From CAZVCG01 sp964626265 (GTDB taxonomy: Bacteria; Pseudomonadota; Alphaproteobacteria; UBA9219): a stretch of DNA of 64,000 nt. The stretch covers positions 1 through 64,000 of the forward strand of contig CAZVCG010000001.1 of assembly GCA_964626265.1 (NCBI GenBank). The letters run 5' to 3'. The notes below the pieces were generated by a model. It saw only the letters and a program-made list of their open reading frames with translations, searched no databases and had not been told where the DNA came from. Each line of letters begins with the position of its first letter. The first letter of the stretch is position 1. Of this stretch, positions 7,813 to 16,800 are shown piece by piece. The translations under genes were made by a program, and so were the position numbers.

Positions 7813-8501
7813 CTTTTTCCCCTTTTTGTGGGGCCGAAGACGCGGTGGGCGATGGCGGGGATTTCGTTCAGGTTGTGGATCAGGAAATCCGGCCTGGCGG
7901 CGCGCAGGCGTTTGGTCGAACACTGTCCATTCGTGATAGCGATTGAAACGACGCCATGATGTTGGGCAATTTCAATTTCTTCGGGCGTGTCGCCGACGAC
8001 GATGGCCTTGTCGGCGTTCTTTTTTTTCAGATAGTCGCCCATCCGGTCGCATTTCAGGCGGTGCTTGAAATTGCGGCGGTCCTCGCCGTTGGCCAGAATG
8101 GTCGAAAAATAATCATGAATGCCGAGGCGTTTCGTGTGAACGGCAATTTTGTCCGTCGTATGGTTGCTGAGGATCAGAAGATCGTGGTTTTGTTCGGTCA
8201 GCGTATGCAACACGACGCGCGCGCCGCGGCGCAGACGGGCGCGTTTGCAGCGGCTTTCATAGAAACGGCCCCATGTGTCGTAAAGCTCTTTTTCCCGGGC
8301 GTGGAGTTCGTTCGTCTCGCAACCAAGAGCGAGATAAAGCTCGGCGATGGGAAAAGCCCAGCTTTCGATGTAACGCTCAAGCGTCACGGGGCCGAGGTTG
8401 AACATCTTCAGCGAATGGTTCGTCGAATGCCAGCAATGGCGCGTGTCGGCGAACAGCGTGCCGTTCCAGTCGAAGAAGATGGCGGGGCGGGAATTGGTCA
8501 T
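7809..8501 (-). CDS. HAD-superfamily hydrolase embedded in the suf operon
   Basis: A 230-residue HAD hydrolase of the phosphoglycolate-phosphatase-like group. Motif I is FFDWNGTLF, motif II is LLILSNHTT, and motif IV is AIVVGDTPEEIEIA. The second residue of motif I is Asn instead of the usual Asp (DWNGT, not DxDGT). This variant occurs in some family members but may alter acid-base catalysis. The ATG at 8501 overlaps the sufC stop, and its own stop overlaps the sufD start, so it is translationally coupled inside the operon. SUF operons do not normally carry such a gene. Its substrate is unknown; a link to cluster assembly rests on position only. Confidence 0.85.
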   Translation of the reverse strand: MTNSRPAIFFDWNGTLFADTRHCWHSTNHSLKMFNLGPVTLERYIESWAFPIAELYLALGCETNELHAREKELYDTWGRFYESRCKRARLRRGARVVLHTLTEQNHDLLILSNHTTDKIAVHTKRLGIHDYFSTILANGEDRRNFKHRLKCDRMGDYLKKKNADKAIVVGDTPEEIEIAQHHGVVSIAITNGQCSTKRLRAARPDFLIHNLNEIPAIAHRVFGPTKRGKR

Positions 8502-9289
8502 GTCCGGCCCGTCTTCTGGCAGCATTTTTTCTTTTTGGGGCATGTGGCCGGATCGCATACGTCCGCGTAACCTTCGGCTTCCAGCTTCAGGGCAAGTTCC
8601 GGCCCGCCGGATTTCTGGATGCGCCCCGCCGCCAGCACATGCACGCGGTCGGGCTTGATGTAGTCGAGCAGACGTTGATAGTGCGTGATGACCAACATGG
8701 AGCGCGTGGGCGAACGCAGGGCGTTCACGCCGTCGGCGACGATCCGCAGCGCGTCGATGTCGAGGCCACTGTCGGTTTCGTCCAGCACGCACAGCGCGGG
8801 TTCGAGCAAGGCCATTTGCAAAACTTCGTTGCGCTTTTTCTCGCCGCCCGAAAAGCCGACATTCACGGCGCGTTTGAGCATGTCTTCGGCCATGCCGAGG
8901 CTGGCGGCTTTTTTCTTGAGAAGATGGAGAACCTGAACGGCGTCGAGTTCGCTTTCGCCGCGCGCTTTGCGGACGGCGTTCAGCGCGGTTTTTAAAAACA
9001 GCATGTTCGTGACGCCGGGAACCTCGACCGGATATTGAAAGCCGAGAAAGATGCCCGCTGCCGCGCGTTCCTCGGGCTTCATGGACAACAAATCGTGATC
9101 TTTAAAGGTAACGGAGCCTTGCGTGACGTTGTAACCGTCGCGACCAGCCAGAACGTAGGTCAGCGTGCTTTTGCCCGCGCCGTTCGGCCCCATGATGGCG
9201 TGCACTTCGCCCGCAGGCACGTCAAGGTCGATGCCCTTAAGAATGTCTTCGCCGTCAATCGCGGCGTGGAGGTTTTTGATTTTCAACAT
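8498..9289 (-). CDS. sufC: SufC ATPase of the SufBCD scaffold, with cysteine-rich tail
   Basis: A 263-residue ABC-type ATPase. The Walker A is GPNGAGKST, the signature is FSGGEKKRNE, and the Walker B is CVLDETDSGLD with the SufC-type DSGLDID. The start is 2 nt after the sufB stop. The family usually ends soon after a LEAEGYADV-like block; here that block is followed by CDPATCPKKKKCCQKTGRT, giving four cysteines in the last 19 residues. This tail is unusual and could bind metal or be redox-active, but that is a guess. It overlaps the HAD gene by 4 nt. Confidence 0.95.
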   Translation of the reverse strand: MLKIKNLHAAIDGEDILKGIDLDVPAGEVHAIMGPNGAGKSTLTYVLAGRDGYNVTQGSVTFKDHDLLSMKPEERAAAGIFLGFQYPVEVPGVTNMLFLKTALNAVRKARGESELDAVQVLHLLKKKAASLGMAEDMLKRAVNVGFSGGEKKRNEVLQMALLEPALCVLDETDSGLDIDALRIVADGVNALRSPTRSMLVITHYQRLLDYIKPDRVHVLAAGRIQKSGGPELALKLEAEGYADVCDPATCPKKKKCCQKTGRT

Positions 9290-9291
9290 AA

Positions 9292-10761
9292 CTAACCGAC
9301 CGATCCTTCCAAACTGATGCCGATGAGCTTTTGGGCTTCGACGGCGAATGCCATGGGCAGGTCCTGCATCGCTTCCTTGCAAAAGCCGCCCACGATCAGC
9401 GCCGTGGCTTCTTCGGCGTTCAGCCCGCGCTGTCGGCAATAGAACAATTGATCGTCGCTGATTTTCGACGTGGTCGCTTCGTGCTCGACGCGGGCGGAAG
9501 GCAGACGGGATTCGATGTAGGGCACGGTGTGCGCCCCGCACGTGTCGCCGATCAGCAGGCTGTCGCACTGCGTCTTGTTGCGCGCGCCCGTGGCCGAACG
9601 CAGGATTTTCACAAGGCCGCGATAGGTTTGCTGGGCACGGCCCGCGCTGATGCCTTTTGAAACAATGGTCGAGCGCGTGTTCTTGCCGATGTGGATCATC
9701 TTCGTGCCCGTATCGGCTTGCTGGTAGTTGTTCGTGATGGCGACGGAGTAAAACTCGCCCACCGCATGGTCGCCTTGAAGGATGCAACTGGGGTATTTCC
9801 ACGTTATGGCCGAGCCGGTTTCGACCTGCGTCCACGATATGCGGGAATGATGGCCACGGCACGCGCCGCGCTTAGTCACGAAATTATAAATCCCGCCTTT
9901 GCCGTTTTCGTCGCCGGGATACCAGTTTTGGACGGTGGCGTATTTGATTTGCGCGTTGTCGTGCGCGACAAGCTCCACCACCGCCGCGTGAAGCTGGTTT
10001 TCGTCGCGCTTGGGCGCCGTGCAGCCTTCGAGATAGCTGACGTAGGCTTCGTCGTCGGCGACGATCAGCGTGCGCTCGAATTGCCCCGTGTTCGCCGCGT
10101 TGATGCGGAAATAGGTGGACAGTTCCATCGGGCAGCGCACGCCCTTAGGCACATAGACGAACGAGCCGTCGGTGAACACGGCGGAATTGAGCGTCGCGAA
10201 AAAGTTATCCGTGATGGGGACGACAGTGCCAAGATATTTTTGCACGAGTTCGGGGTGTTTCTGCACAGCCTCGGTGATGGAGCAGAAAATGACGCCGATT
10301 TCTTCGAGCTTTTTCTTGTACGTGGTGGCGACCGAAACGCTGTCGAACACGGCGTCTACCGCCACTTGTTTCTCCACGCCCGCCAGCATCTCCTGTTCGC
10401 GCAAGGGGATGCCGAGTTTTTCATATGTCTTGAGAAGTTCGGGATCGACCTCATCTAAACTTTTAGGCGCGGCTTTTTGTTTCGGCGCGGCGTAATAGCT
10501 GATGGCTTGATAGTCGATAGGGGGATGCTTGACGCGCGCCCAATCCGGTTCCTTCATCGTTTGCCAGTGGCGGAACGCTTTCAGCCGCCATTCCAAAAGC
10601 CATGTCGGTTCGTTCTTCTTCGCCGAGATGAAACGGATCGTATCTTCGGAAAGGCCCTTAGGCGCTGTTTCGGTTTCAATCGCCGTGACGAAGCCATGCT
10701 TATAGGCGGAAGACGTTAAGGCCTTCGCTTGAGGCTTTTGGGGGGCGGTTTTGTAGGCCAT
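9292..10761 (-). CDS. sufB: SufB, Fe-S cluster scaffold component
   Basis: A 489-residue core scaffold subunit on which clusters are built with SufC and SufD. It carries the conserved stretches [28 protein letters not shown] and the late [19 protein letters not shown]. The length matches the family. It is the first structural gene of the operon, 12 nt after the Rrf2 regulator gene. Confidence 0.97.
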   Translation of the reverse strand: MAYKTAPQKPQAKALTSSAYKHGFVTAIETETAPKGLSEDTIRFISAKKNEPTWLLEWRLKAFRHWQTMKEPDWARVKHPPIDYQAISYYAAPKQKAAPKSLDEVDPELLKTYEKLGIPLREQEMLAGVEKQVAVDAVFDSVSVATTYKKKLEEIGVIFCSITEAVQKHPELVQKYLGTVVPITDNFFATLNSAVFTDGSFVYVPKGVRCPMELSTYFRINAANTGQFERTLIVADDEAYVSYLEGCTAPKRDENQLHAAVVELVAHDNAQIKYATVQNWYPGDENGKGGIYNFVTKRGACRGHHSRISWTQVETGSAITWKYPSCILQGDHAVGEFYSVAITNNYQQADTGTKMIHIGKNTRSTIVSKGISAGRAQQTYRGLVKILRSATGARNKTQCDSLLIGDTCGAHTVPYIESRLPSARVEHEATTSKISDDQLFYCRQRGLNAEEATALIVGGFCKEAMQDLPMAFAVEAQKLIGISLEGSVG

Positions 10762-10773
10762 TCTCGATCCGCA

Positions 10774-11232
10774 TTAAGTCGTCGCGCGCGTTTTGCAGGT
10801 TTTGTTCGCAGGAACGCCAATCAACCAGCCGGGATCGGTAACAAGATCGGACAGGTGAACGCTTTCAAGCGCGTGCCTCACGGCCTTGTTGATCTTGTTC
10901 CAGCCGCCGTGCATCGGGCAAAGCGCCTGCACCGCGCAATCCGGTTCGCCTTCATCGACGCAATCCGTCAGCGAGATCGGCCCGTCAACCGCTTCGATGA
11001 TGCGCGCGATAGAAATTTCCTTGGGGGGGAGGGAAAGGCGGTAGCCGCCCGCCGCGCCGCGTTGCGCATGAACGAGGCCAGCTTTGGCCAAAACCTTCAT
11101 GAGCTTGGCCACGGTGGGCGCGGGGAGGGTGGTCTTCTCCGTAAGCTCGGAGGCCGCCCACGAACGGTTTTCCGTAAGCATTTGAATAAGAAGGATAAAA
11201 GAGTAATCCGCCATTTTGCTCATGCGAATCAT
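10774..11232 (-). CDS. Rrf2-family iron-sulfur regulator of the suf operon (IscR/SufR type)
   Basis: A 152-residue winged-helix regulator. The N-terminal domain shows the family recognition region PAPTVAKLMKVL and the wing RGAAGGYRLS. Cysteines C91, C99 and C105 plus H108 lie where IscR holds its cluster (first spacing 7 rather than 5 residues), so cluster sensing is likely. The ATG at 11232 follows AGGGG, and an upstream in-frame ATG lies in the promoter. As the first gene it probably autoregulates the whole suf operon through the promoter at 11270-11297. Confidence 0.9.
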   Translation of the reverse strand: MIRMSKMADYSFILLIQMLTENRSWAASELTEKTTLPAPTVAKLMKVLAKAGLVHAQRGAAGGYRLSLPPKEISIARIIEAVDGPISLTDCVDEGEPDCAVQALCPMHGGWNKINKAVRHALESVHLSDLVTDPGWLIGVPANKTCKTRATT

Positions 11233-11269
11233 GATGTCCCCTACACAATCAGTAGTTAATTGGTACTTG

Positions 11270-11297
11270 TTATTAGCGCACGCCATTTAATTGTCAA
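11270..11297 (-). promoter_or_regulatory. suf operon promoter
   Basis: Read on the minus strand, a perfect TTGACA (11292-11297) is followed by a 16-nt spacer and TAATAA (11270-11275), about 40 nt before the regulator start. The spacing and sequences fit a housekeeping sigma factor. Confidence 0.65.
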
Positions 11298-11320
11298 GCG
11301 TATTGTAACAATAGGGCTTT

Positions 11321-11722
11321 TTAGCCCCCGCCTTCAGTGATTTGGCCAGAGGAGATATGATACGTTTGGTAGGGATGAAGCGTGATTTCGAGCTTTTCCG
11401 TCCCCTCTCGCGGCGAAAAAGAGAGCGTTACGCGGTCTTCTTGAACTTCCATGATATGCAGGTTGGGACGCTTCATGCCCGGCGTCCACTTTTCGCCCTT
11501 GAGCCACACCGTCCAGCTCTCTGGCCCGAAGTACAGGATGGCGCCAAGGTTTATCGCGTCTTTATCGACAAACATCTGAGGCGATTTCTGAACGGCGGCG
11601 TTGATCTTGTCCATTTCCACGGGGGTGAAGAACAAAGACGTGGTTAACGCCGGTGCGGCGTTATTAGCCCACACGGGAGAAGCTAATAGAAGTACGGCAA
11701 AGAGAATAAACGCTTTTCTCAT
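11321..11722 (-). CDS. small exported protein, PilP/MshK-position protein of the pilus operon
   Basis: A 133-residue protein with a clear signal peptide (MRKAFILFAVLLLASPVWA) and a mature part rich in beta-prone stretches (ILYFGPESWTVWLKGEKW). No lipobox is seen. It is the last gene of the pilus-type operon, overlapping the PilO-like gene by 4 nt, in the slot that PilP or MshK occupies elsewhere. The assignment is by position and size; sequence similarity to PilP is not obvious to me. Confidence 0.6.
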   Translation of the reverse strand: MRKAFILFAVLLLASPVWANNAAPALTTSLFFTPVEMDKINAAVQKSPQMFVDKDAINLGAILYFGPESWTVWLKGEKWTPGMKRPNLHIMEVQEDRVTLSFSPREGTEKLEITLHPYQTYHISSGQITEGGG

Positions 11723-12318
11723 CGCGCCTCCGCCGTAACCGATTTGTTCGCGATCCAGTCGATCTCGGCGCTGGCGCGGACGTTGAGCGGGGAGAGGGGG
11801 GCTTTGTCATCCATGGACATGCGGTCAAGCGTGAGGGAGCGCAACTGCGCGCGTCCCGGCAACTGGCGCATCAACCGGTCGATGAAACGGTAAACGGCCG
11901 CGTCGTGCGGCGCTTCGGCGTCAAACGTGAGCGAGCTTTCCACCAAGCCTTCGGCGTCGGCCAGCGCGTAATCGTGTTTGAGCGGTCGTTCCGGCAACAA
12001 GGTATAGGTGAACTTGCCCATGTGCGCGGCCCGCGCCAATGGTTCGAACTGCGCTGTGATTTTCAAGCGGTCGACGGGCGCGAGATAGGCTTCCATCTCG
12101 TCGGCTTTCATCGAGCGGCTGAGTTTTTCGGCGGTTTCCGCGTCTTTGTGAAGCTGGTCAAGCGCTTGCGTCAGGTCGCGGGTTTCGTCCTCGAGTTTTT
12201 GCAGCCGCGCGTTCAAGCCACCGTGTGCCATACGCAACAGAGGATCGCCGCCGATCAGCAACGCGAATGCTGCAACCAAAGCCGCCAGCCAACGCCGATG
12301 AGGATAAAGCCTTTTCAT
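11719..12318 (-). CDS. PilO/MshJ-like inner-membrane alignment protein
   Basis: A 199-residue protein with a short basic cytoplasmic start, one membrane helix (WLAALVAAFALLIGG), then a coiled coil (about 35-70) and a C-terminal ferredoxin-like-sized domain. This is the PilO/GspM plan, which links the cytoplasmic ring to the secretin. It overlaps its neighbours by 4 nt on each side. Family placement is by architecture and gene order. Confidence 0.65.
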   Translation of the reverse strand: MKRLYPHRRWLAALVAAFALLIGGDPLLRMAHGGLNARLQKLEDETRDLTQALDQLHKDAETAEKLSRSMKADEMEAYLAPVDRLKITAQFEPLARAAHMGKFTYTLLPERPLKHDYALADAEGLVESSLTFDAEAPHDAAVYRFIDRLMRQLPGRAQLRSLTLDRMSMDDKAPLSPLNVRASAEIDWIANKSVTAEAR

Positions 12319-13850
12319 GGCGTCGCCTTCCTCAAGCTGAAATCCGCCGTTGGCATGGCGGCGGCGTCGGGATTGTCGCCCGCGTTCGTCAGCGAGTCGT
12401 CGGGCTTGACCAAAAAGGGATAGCGCATGACTGCGATTTCGTAATCCGGCAAGGCGGCGCGAAGCGTTTGCGCGAGTTCATCGACGTAACGAACGACGTT
12501 TTGACGGTCGTCATCGCCCTGGACGTTAGGCGGCGCGTTCCCCGTCATGCGCAAGGAAAAGCTCAAAGACTCCGCGCCGCCGTTCTTGGCGCCGCAGTTC
12601 CATGCGAATTTCGTCAGTCGGTCAGAAGCGCGGATGTTCCGGGCAATCGTCTGCAGCAAGGGCCAGGGCCCATCCAACGGTTCGTTGAACAGACGTTGCC
12701 GCGCGACGGCTTGACGTAAGCGGCCCAAGGGTTCCGTGACCGGGGCCAGGTCGGCGCGTTCCTGTCTCCATTGCTCTTTCAGAATGGCGACGTTATGCGC
12801 TGCCGTACGGTTGGCTTTGGCAAGCTGCAACAAGTCGATCCCCTGCCAGCCCAGATTGACAAGCGCGAGCAGGCCTATCGCCGCCGCCGCGCCCATGCCC
12901 CATTTTTGAACGCGCATGGTGCGTAACTCCTTGCGTTCGGCGGCGGGAAGCATGAGAGGGCGCAAAGCGCGATGCTTCGCGACCCACGACGCGAACAGCT
13001 CATCGCTCGCTGAATCGTCATTCGAGGGCGCGAGGGAAAGTCCGAGCCGTTCCGCCGCTTCGCGCGGCGTGAATGTGGCGGAAACCTTGACGGGATCGGG
13101 AAGCGTCGCGATGACCTTGTGCATTTCGCGGGGCAAGATGGCGGCCATGTCGAGGGTCGCGCCGTTGCTCAAGCCAAGGCGGCTCAGGTAATCCACCGTC
13201 GCCTGAAGATCGACGGCGAGCGAGGCCGTTACGAAACTCGGGCTGAACTTTTGCGCGACGGGCGGAGTCAGGCGCGTGAAAACAAAAGATCCATTATGGG
13301 TGACGATTTGCCGGAAGCCGCCCGTGCGCTGATAGCTGAGCAAAATGTGCCAGCCTTGACCGGCGGTGGGCTGCAGTTTGGGGAGCATGTACGCGGCGGC
13401 CAAAGGCATGGGGACGACGCCAAGAAAAAGATTGGGGCATCGGGAAAGACGCTCCAGCCATGACGCTAGCTCTCCTTCGTTGTGAAGGCAGACGAAGAGC
13501 GTTTCTTTTTTCTTGAGCGCGACTGCAGCCGTAATCGGTTTGCGCGACGGGGCGTGCGCGGGAAAATAATCGAGCAGGCGGCGCGACACAAGCTTGCGGC
13601 GGTCGAGCGCGTTTACGCGCGGCAGCGCGTCGCGGCGGTAATCCTGAGCCAGCGTGTCGGCCACGATGATAACCGGCGCGCGCGGGCTGGCGGACAATTT
13701 TTCAAGGATCGCGCCGATCTGGACGTTGTCGTTATGTTCGGCGAAAACGGGCGCAGAAGGTTCGCGGCCCTGGGGCGGAACGAGGAGCGCGCCGTCGTCG
13801 CCGACCTTGAGCATAAAGGGCGCGGGAGCCAAGGCTTTTAAGGGCATCAT
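12315..13850 (-). CDS. PilM-PilN (MshI/GspL-like) fusion protein of the pilus machine
   Basis: A 511-residue protein. The first ~330 residues look like an actin-like PilM-type cytoplasmic domain. A single membrane helix (GMGAAAAIGLLALVNLGW) then leads to a coiled coil and a periplasmic PilN-like domain. Such fusions act as the inner-membrane assembly platform that docks the ATPase. The start ATG at 13850 overlaps the stop of the platform gene upstream; a second ATG follows directly. The PilM nucleotide-binding motifs are weak, so nucleotide binding is uncertain. Confidence 0.68.
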   Translation of the reverse strand: MMPLKALAPAPFMLKVGDDGALLVPPQGREPSAPVFAEHNDNVQIGAILEKLSASPRAPVIIVADTLAQDYRRDALPRVNALDRRKLVSRRLLDYFPAHAPSRKPITAAVALKKKETLFVCLHNEGELASWLERLSRCPNLFLGVVPMPLAAAYMLPKLQPTAGQGWHILLSYQRTGGFRQIVTHNGSFVFTRLTPPVAQKFSPSFVTASLAVDLQATVDYLSRLGLSNGATLDMAAILPREMHKVIATLPDPVKVSATFTPREAAERLGLSLAPSNDDSASDELFASWVAKHRALRPLMLPAAERKELRTMRVQKWGMGAAAAIGLLALVNLGWQGIDLLQLAKANRTAAHNVAILKEQWRQERADLAPVTEPLGRLRQAVARQRLFNEPLDGPWPLLQTIARNIRASDRLTKFAWNCGAKNGGAESLSFSLRMTGNAPPNVQGDDDRQNVVRYVDELAQTLRAALPDYEIAVMRYPFLVKPDDSLTNAGDNPDAAAMPTADFSLRKATP

Positions 13851-15070
13851 ATGGCTCCGCTTGCGCTTAGTTGGTTCAAGCTGCCGTAAACGGGGCCGAG
13901 CACGGCCAGAACGACCCACGCCAATATCGCGCCGACCAACAAGGTGAGGGCCGGCTCGAGCGCGCCTATAAAGCTGCTGACGGCTTCCTGGGATTCCGCA
14001 TCGAATGTGTAAGCGACGTCCTCCAACGTCTTGATTAAGGCGCCGCTTTGCTCACCCACGCCGAGCATTTGCGCGGCAAGAGGAGGGAAGACGAATTGCG
14101 TCGCCGACGAGAAGGATTGTCCCGCCTGCAACGATACAATGGCCCCGTCGGCCGCGGCTATCAGGGCGCGGTTGCCGAGAACGGTTTTGGCGGTGGCCAG
14201 CGATGACGGAATATCGGAACCGCTGTTCATAAGGAGGACAAGGCTATGCGCGAAACGGGCCAGCGCGATTTTATGCAAAGCCGGACCGAGACGCGGCAGG
14301 GAAAGCAGCCATCCGTCCGAACGCAAGGCGAAAGAAGAGGACATACGGCGCGCAACAAAGAAAAGCGCGGCAATCGCAAGCAGCCCGGCAAACAGCATCC
14401 CGCCATGATCCATGACGAACGTGGAAAGGTTCACCAGCAATTGCGTCGGCCAAGGCTGTTCGCTTTTGATCGTGTTGAGAAAGTCCAATACGCGCGGCAC
14501 GACCGTTGTCAGCATGAAAACGATGACGCCAGTCGCAAGCGCAAGCAGAAAAAGCGGGTAACGCACGGCGCGGCCAAATTGATCTTGCAGGCGCGCCTGA
14601 CGGTCAAGAAAATCGCCCAGATAACCGAATGTCGCGGCGAGGTCGCCGCCCTTTTCGCCTGCGTCAAGGATCGCCAGGAATATCGGGCTAAACAAATCCG
14701 GGTGTTCTCCGAAAGCGGCGGCGATCGTGCCGCCTTGGCTGACGTTGCGGCTGATGGCGCTGAGTTTGTCGCGCAACGGGCCGGGGTGCAGCGTTTTGAC
14801 GACGCCATCAAGCGCATCGAGAAACGGAACGCCGGCCAGCAAAAGACTTTTCAACTGGCGGCAGATAATAACGCGTTGGCGCAGGCCGACGCGTTGACGG
14901 CCCCACGGCGTGATGGCGAGCTTTTCCGGCGGCGCGCTGGCTTTCGCCTCGATGAGTTCAAGGCCTGCGTTGCGCAGGCTGGTCGATAAATCGTCTTCGT
15001 TGATCGCGGACATGTGGCCTTTGTGAATCTTTCCCGAGGGATGCGCGGCACGGAAGCGGTAATTGGGCAT
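13847..15070 (-). CDS. type II secretion/type IV pilus platform protein (GspF/PilC/MshG family)
   Basis: A 407-residue polytopic inner-membrane protein with two T2SSF repeats and three membrane helices (about 170-190, 220-240 and 375-400). The family pattern RQLKSLLLAGVPFLDAL occurs in repeat 1, and FAHSLVLLMNSGSDIPSSL in repeat 2. It is the rotary platform on which the ATPase acts. It starts 2 nt after the ATPase gene. Confidence 0.92.
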   Translation of the reverse strand: MPNYRFRAAHPSGKIHKGHMSAINEDDLSTSLRNAGLELIEAKASAPPEKLAITPWGRQRVGLRQRVIICRQLKSLLLAGVPFLDALDGVVKTLHPGPLRDKLSAISRNVSQGGTIAAAFGEHPDLFSPIFLAILDAGEKGGDLAATFGYLGDFLDRQARLQDQFGRAVRYPLFLLALATGVIVFMLTTVVPRVLDFLNTIKSEQPWPTQLLVNLSTFVMDHGGMLFAGLLAIAALFFVARRMSSSFALRSDGWLLSLPRLGPALHKIALARFAHSLVLLMNSGSDIPSSLATAKTVLGNRALIAAADGAIVSLQAGQSFSSATQFVFPPLAAQMLGVGEQSGALIKTLEDVAYTFDAESQEAVSSFIGALEPALTLLVGAILAWVVLAVLGPVYGSLNQLSASGAI

Positions 15071-15072
15071 GA

Positions 15073-16791
15073 TCAGGCTTCCCGTGTCAAATCGACGGCG
15101 CGGCGCAGGTCGTTAAGGGCAATCGTGCCGTTCAGAACGTTGGCGATGCCGTTTTCCTGTAACGTGCGGAAGCCTTCGGCGCGGGCCTGGCGGAAAAGGT
15201 CGAGACGGCCTCCGTCGCGCGCGATCAGGTCGTCGAGTTCCGGCGACAGGCGCAGGACTTCCGCGATAACCGTGCGGCCCAGTCGCCCCGTGCCGTTGCA
15301 CAGGGAGCATCCCTCGGCTTCGCCAATGACAGGCGGCGCGGCGGGGTCGGCGTGAAGCAAATGGCATTCGGCCTCGGTTGCGCGGCGTTCGACGCGGCAA
15401 TGCGGGCAGAGCTTGCGCACGAGGCGTTGCGCGACGACGCCGTTGATGTGACCTGCGACCATGCGCGGACTGAGGCCAAGGTCGATCAGGCGCGGCAGCG
15501 CGCTGAGCGAGTCCTGGCAATGCAGCGTGGTGTAAACCTGATGGCCCGTCATCGCGGCGCGAAGCGCCATTTGCGCCGTGTCGCCGTCGCGCACTTCGCC
15601 GATAAAGATGATGTCGGGATCCATGCGCAGCACGCCCCGCACGCCAGCGGCAAAGCTGAGGCCTTGGGCTTCCTGCACGGTGGTTTGGCGTATCAGGCTC
15701 AATTGGTATTCGACAGGCTCTTCCAGCGTGGCGATGTTGACTTCGGTGGAGCTGATCTGGCGCAGGATGGAATAGAGCGTCGTCGTTTTGCCGCTGCCCG
15801 TCGGGCCGGTCACGAGCGTGATGCCCATGGGGCGTTCCATGATCCGTTCCAATTCATGGATCATGCCGTCGTTGAAGCCGAGATCCGCGAGCGGCAGGAG
15901 GGAGCGGCGGTGATCGAGCAGGCGCACGACGATGTTTTCGCCCCAGACCGTCGGCATGATGGCGACGCGGAAGTCCACGTTGCCGCCGCCTATTTGCATG
16001 TGGAAGCGGCCATCCTGAATGCTGCGCGTGTCGGCGATGTTCATGCCCGCCATGATTTTCAGGCGGTGGGAGAGGGCGGGCCAATGCTCAAGATGCAGGG
16101 CGCGGACTTGCTGCAACGCGCCGTCGATGCGGTAGCGCACGCGCACGAACGTGTTTTCCGGCTCAAGATGGATGTCCGATGCGCCGCGCTTGGCGGCGTC
16201 CGTCAGCATCTGGTTCACGAGCCGGACGACGGGATGTTCGTAGGAAGCGGCCGCGGGTTGTTGCGCATGGCCCGTTTCCAGTTCTTGAAGAATGTTGTCG
16301 AGCGAGGCGTCGAAATCGTACGTATGCGCGAGGATGTCGTCGATATCGGTTTGGCTCGCGACGTGCGGAACGATGACAAGGTGGCGCGGAAAGTGGCGGC
16401 GGAGCGTATCCAGCGCGACGATGTCATAGGGATCGGCCATGGCGACGTCGAGCGTTTCGCCGTCTATGCGCAACGGCACGGCGCGGCAGCGTTCCATGAC
16501 GGCTTTGGGCAATTGACGGAACAAGGCTGGATCGAGCCTTGTTGTTTTAAGATCAACGGGAGCCAGGCCCGCGCGTTCGGCGAGAATTTTGGCGAGCGCG
16601 GCTTCGTCAAGAAAGCCGAGACGCACGAGGACCGCGCCCAGCATCTGGCCTTTCTGTCGTTGCTCGCGCAGCGCGATTTGCAACTGGTCGCGGGTGATGA
16701 GGCCGAGGCCGACAAGGCGTTCGCCGACCGGCGCGGGTTTAACCGTTTCGTTTTCTTCGGGAACGACTTTGAGCAAGGATCTTTTCTTCAT
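15073..16791 (-). CDS. pilus/secretion assembly ATPase (GspE/PilB/MshE family)
   Basis: A 572-residue traffic ATPase. The N-terminal MshE/GspE-N domain (about 25-160) is followed by the motor core, with Walker A GPTGSGKTTTLYS near 330, an Asp box, and Walker B DPDIIFIGEVRDGDTA. The zinc-binding cysteines CPHC and CSLC are present near 465-500. It powers pilin polymerisation. It sits between the pilin genes and the platform gene in the same operon. Confidence 0.94.
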   Translation of the reverse strand: MKKRSLLKVVPEENETVKPAPVGERLVGLGLITRDQLQIALREQRQKGQMLGAVLVRLGFLDEAALAKILAERAGLAPVDLKTTRLDPALFRQLPKAVMERCRAVPLRIDGETLDVAMADPYDIVALDTLRRHFPRHLVIVPHVASQTDIDDILAHTYDFDASLDNILQELETGHAQQPAAASYEHPVVRLVNQMLTDAAKRGASDIHLEPENTFVRVRYRIDGALQQVRALHLEHWPALSHRLKIMAGMNIADTRSIQDGRFHMQIGGGNVDFRVAIMPTVWGENIVVRLLDHRRSLLPLADLGFNDGMIHELERIMERPMGITLVTGPTGSGKTTTLYSILRQISSTEVNIATLEEPVEYQLSLIRQTTVQEAQGLSFAAGVRGVLRMDPDIIFIGEVRDGDTAQMALRAAMTGHQVYTTLHCQDSLSALPRLIDLGLSPRMVAGHINGVVAQRLVRKLCPHCRVERRATEAECHLLHADPAAPPVIGEAEGCSLCNGTGRLGRTVIAEVLRLSPELDDLIARDGGRLDLFRQARAEGFRTLQENGIANVLNGTIALNDLRRAVDLTREA

Positions 16792-16800
16792 GGCTTTCTC

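Noticed and set aside
9290..9862. Extended sufC frame reaching back into sufB
   Set aside because: The extra N-terminal part lies in another frame of sufB coding sequence; the ATG at 9289 gives the normal SufC start.
10985..11248. A second frame in the Rrf2 gene
   Set aside because: It overlaps the regulator in a different frame and shows no winged-helix or cysteine pattern.
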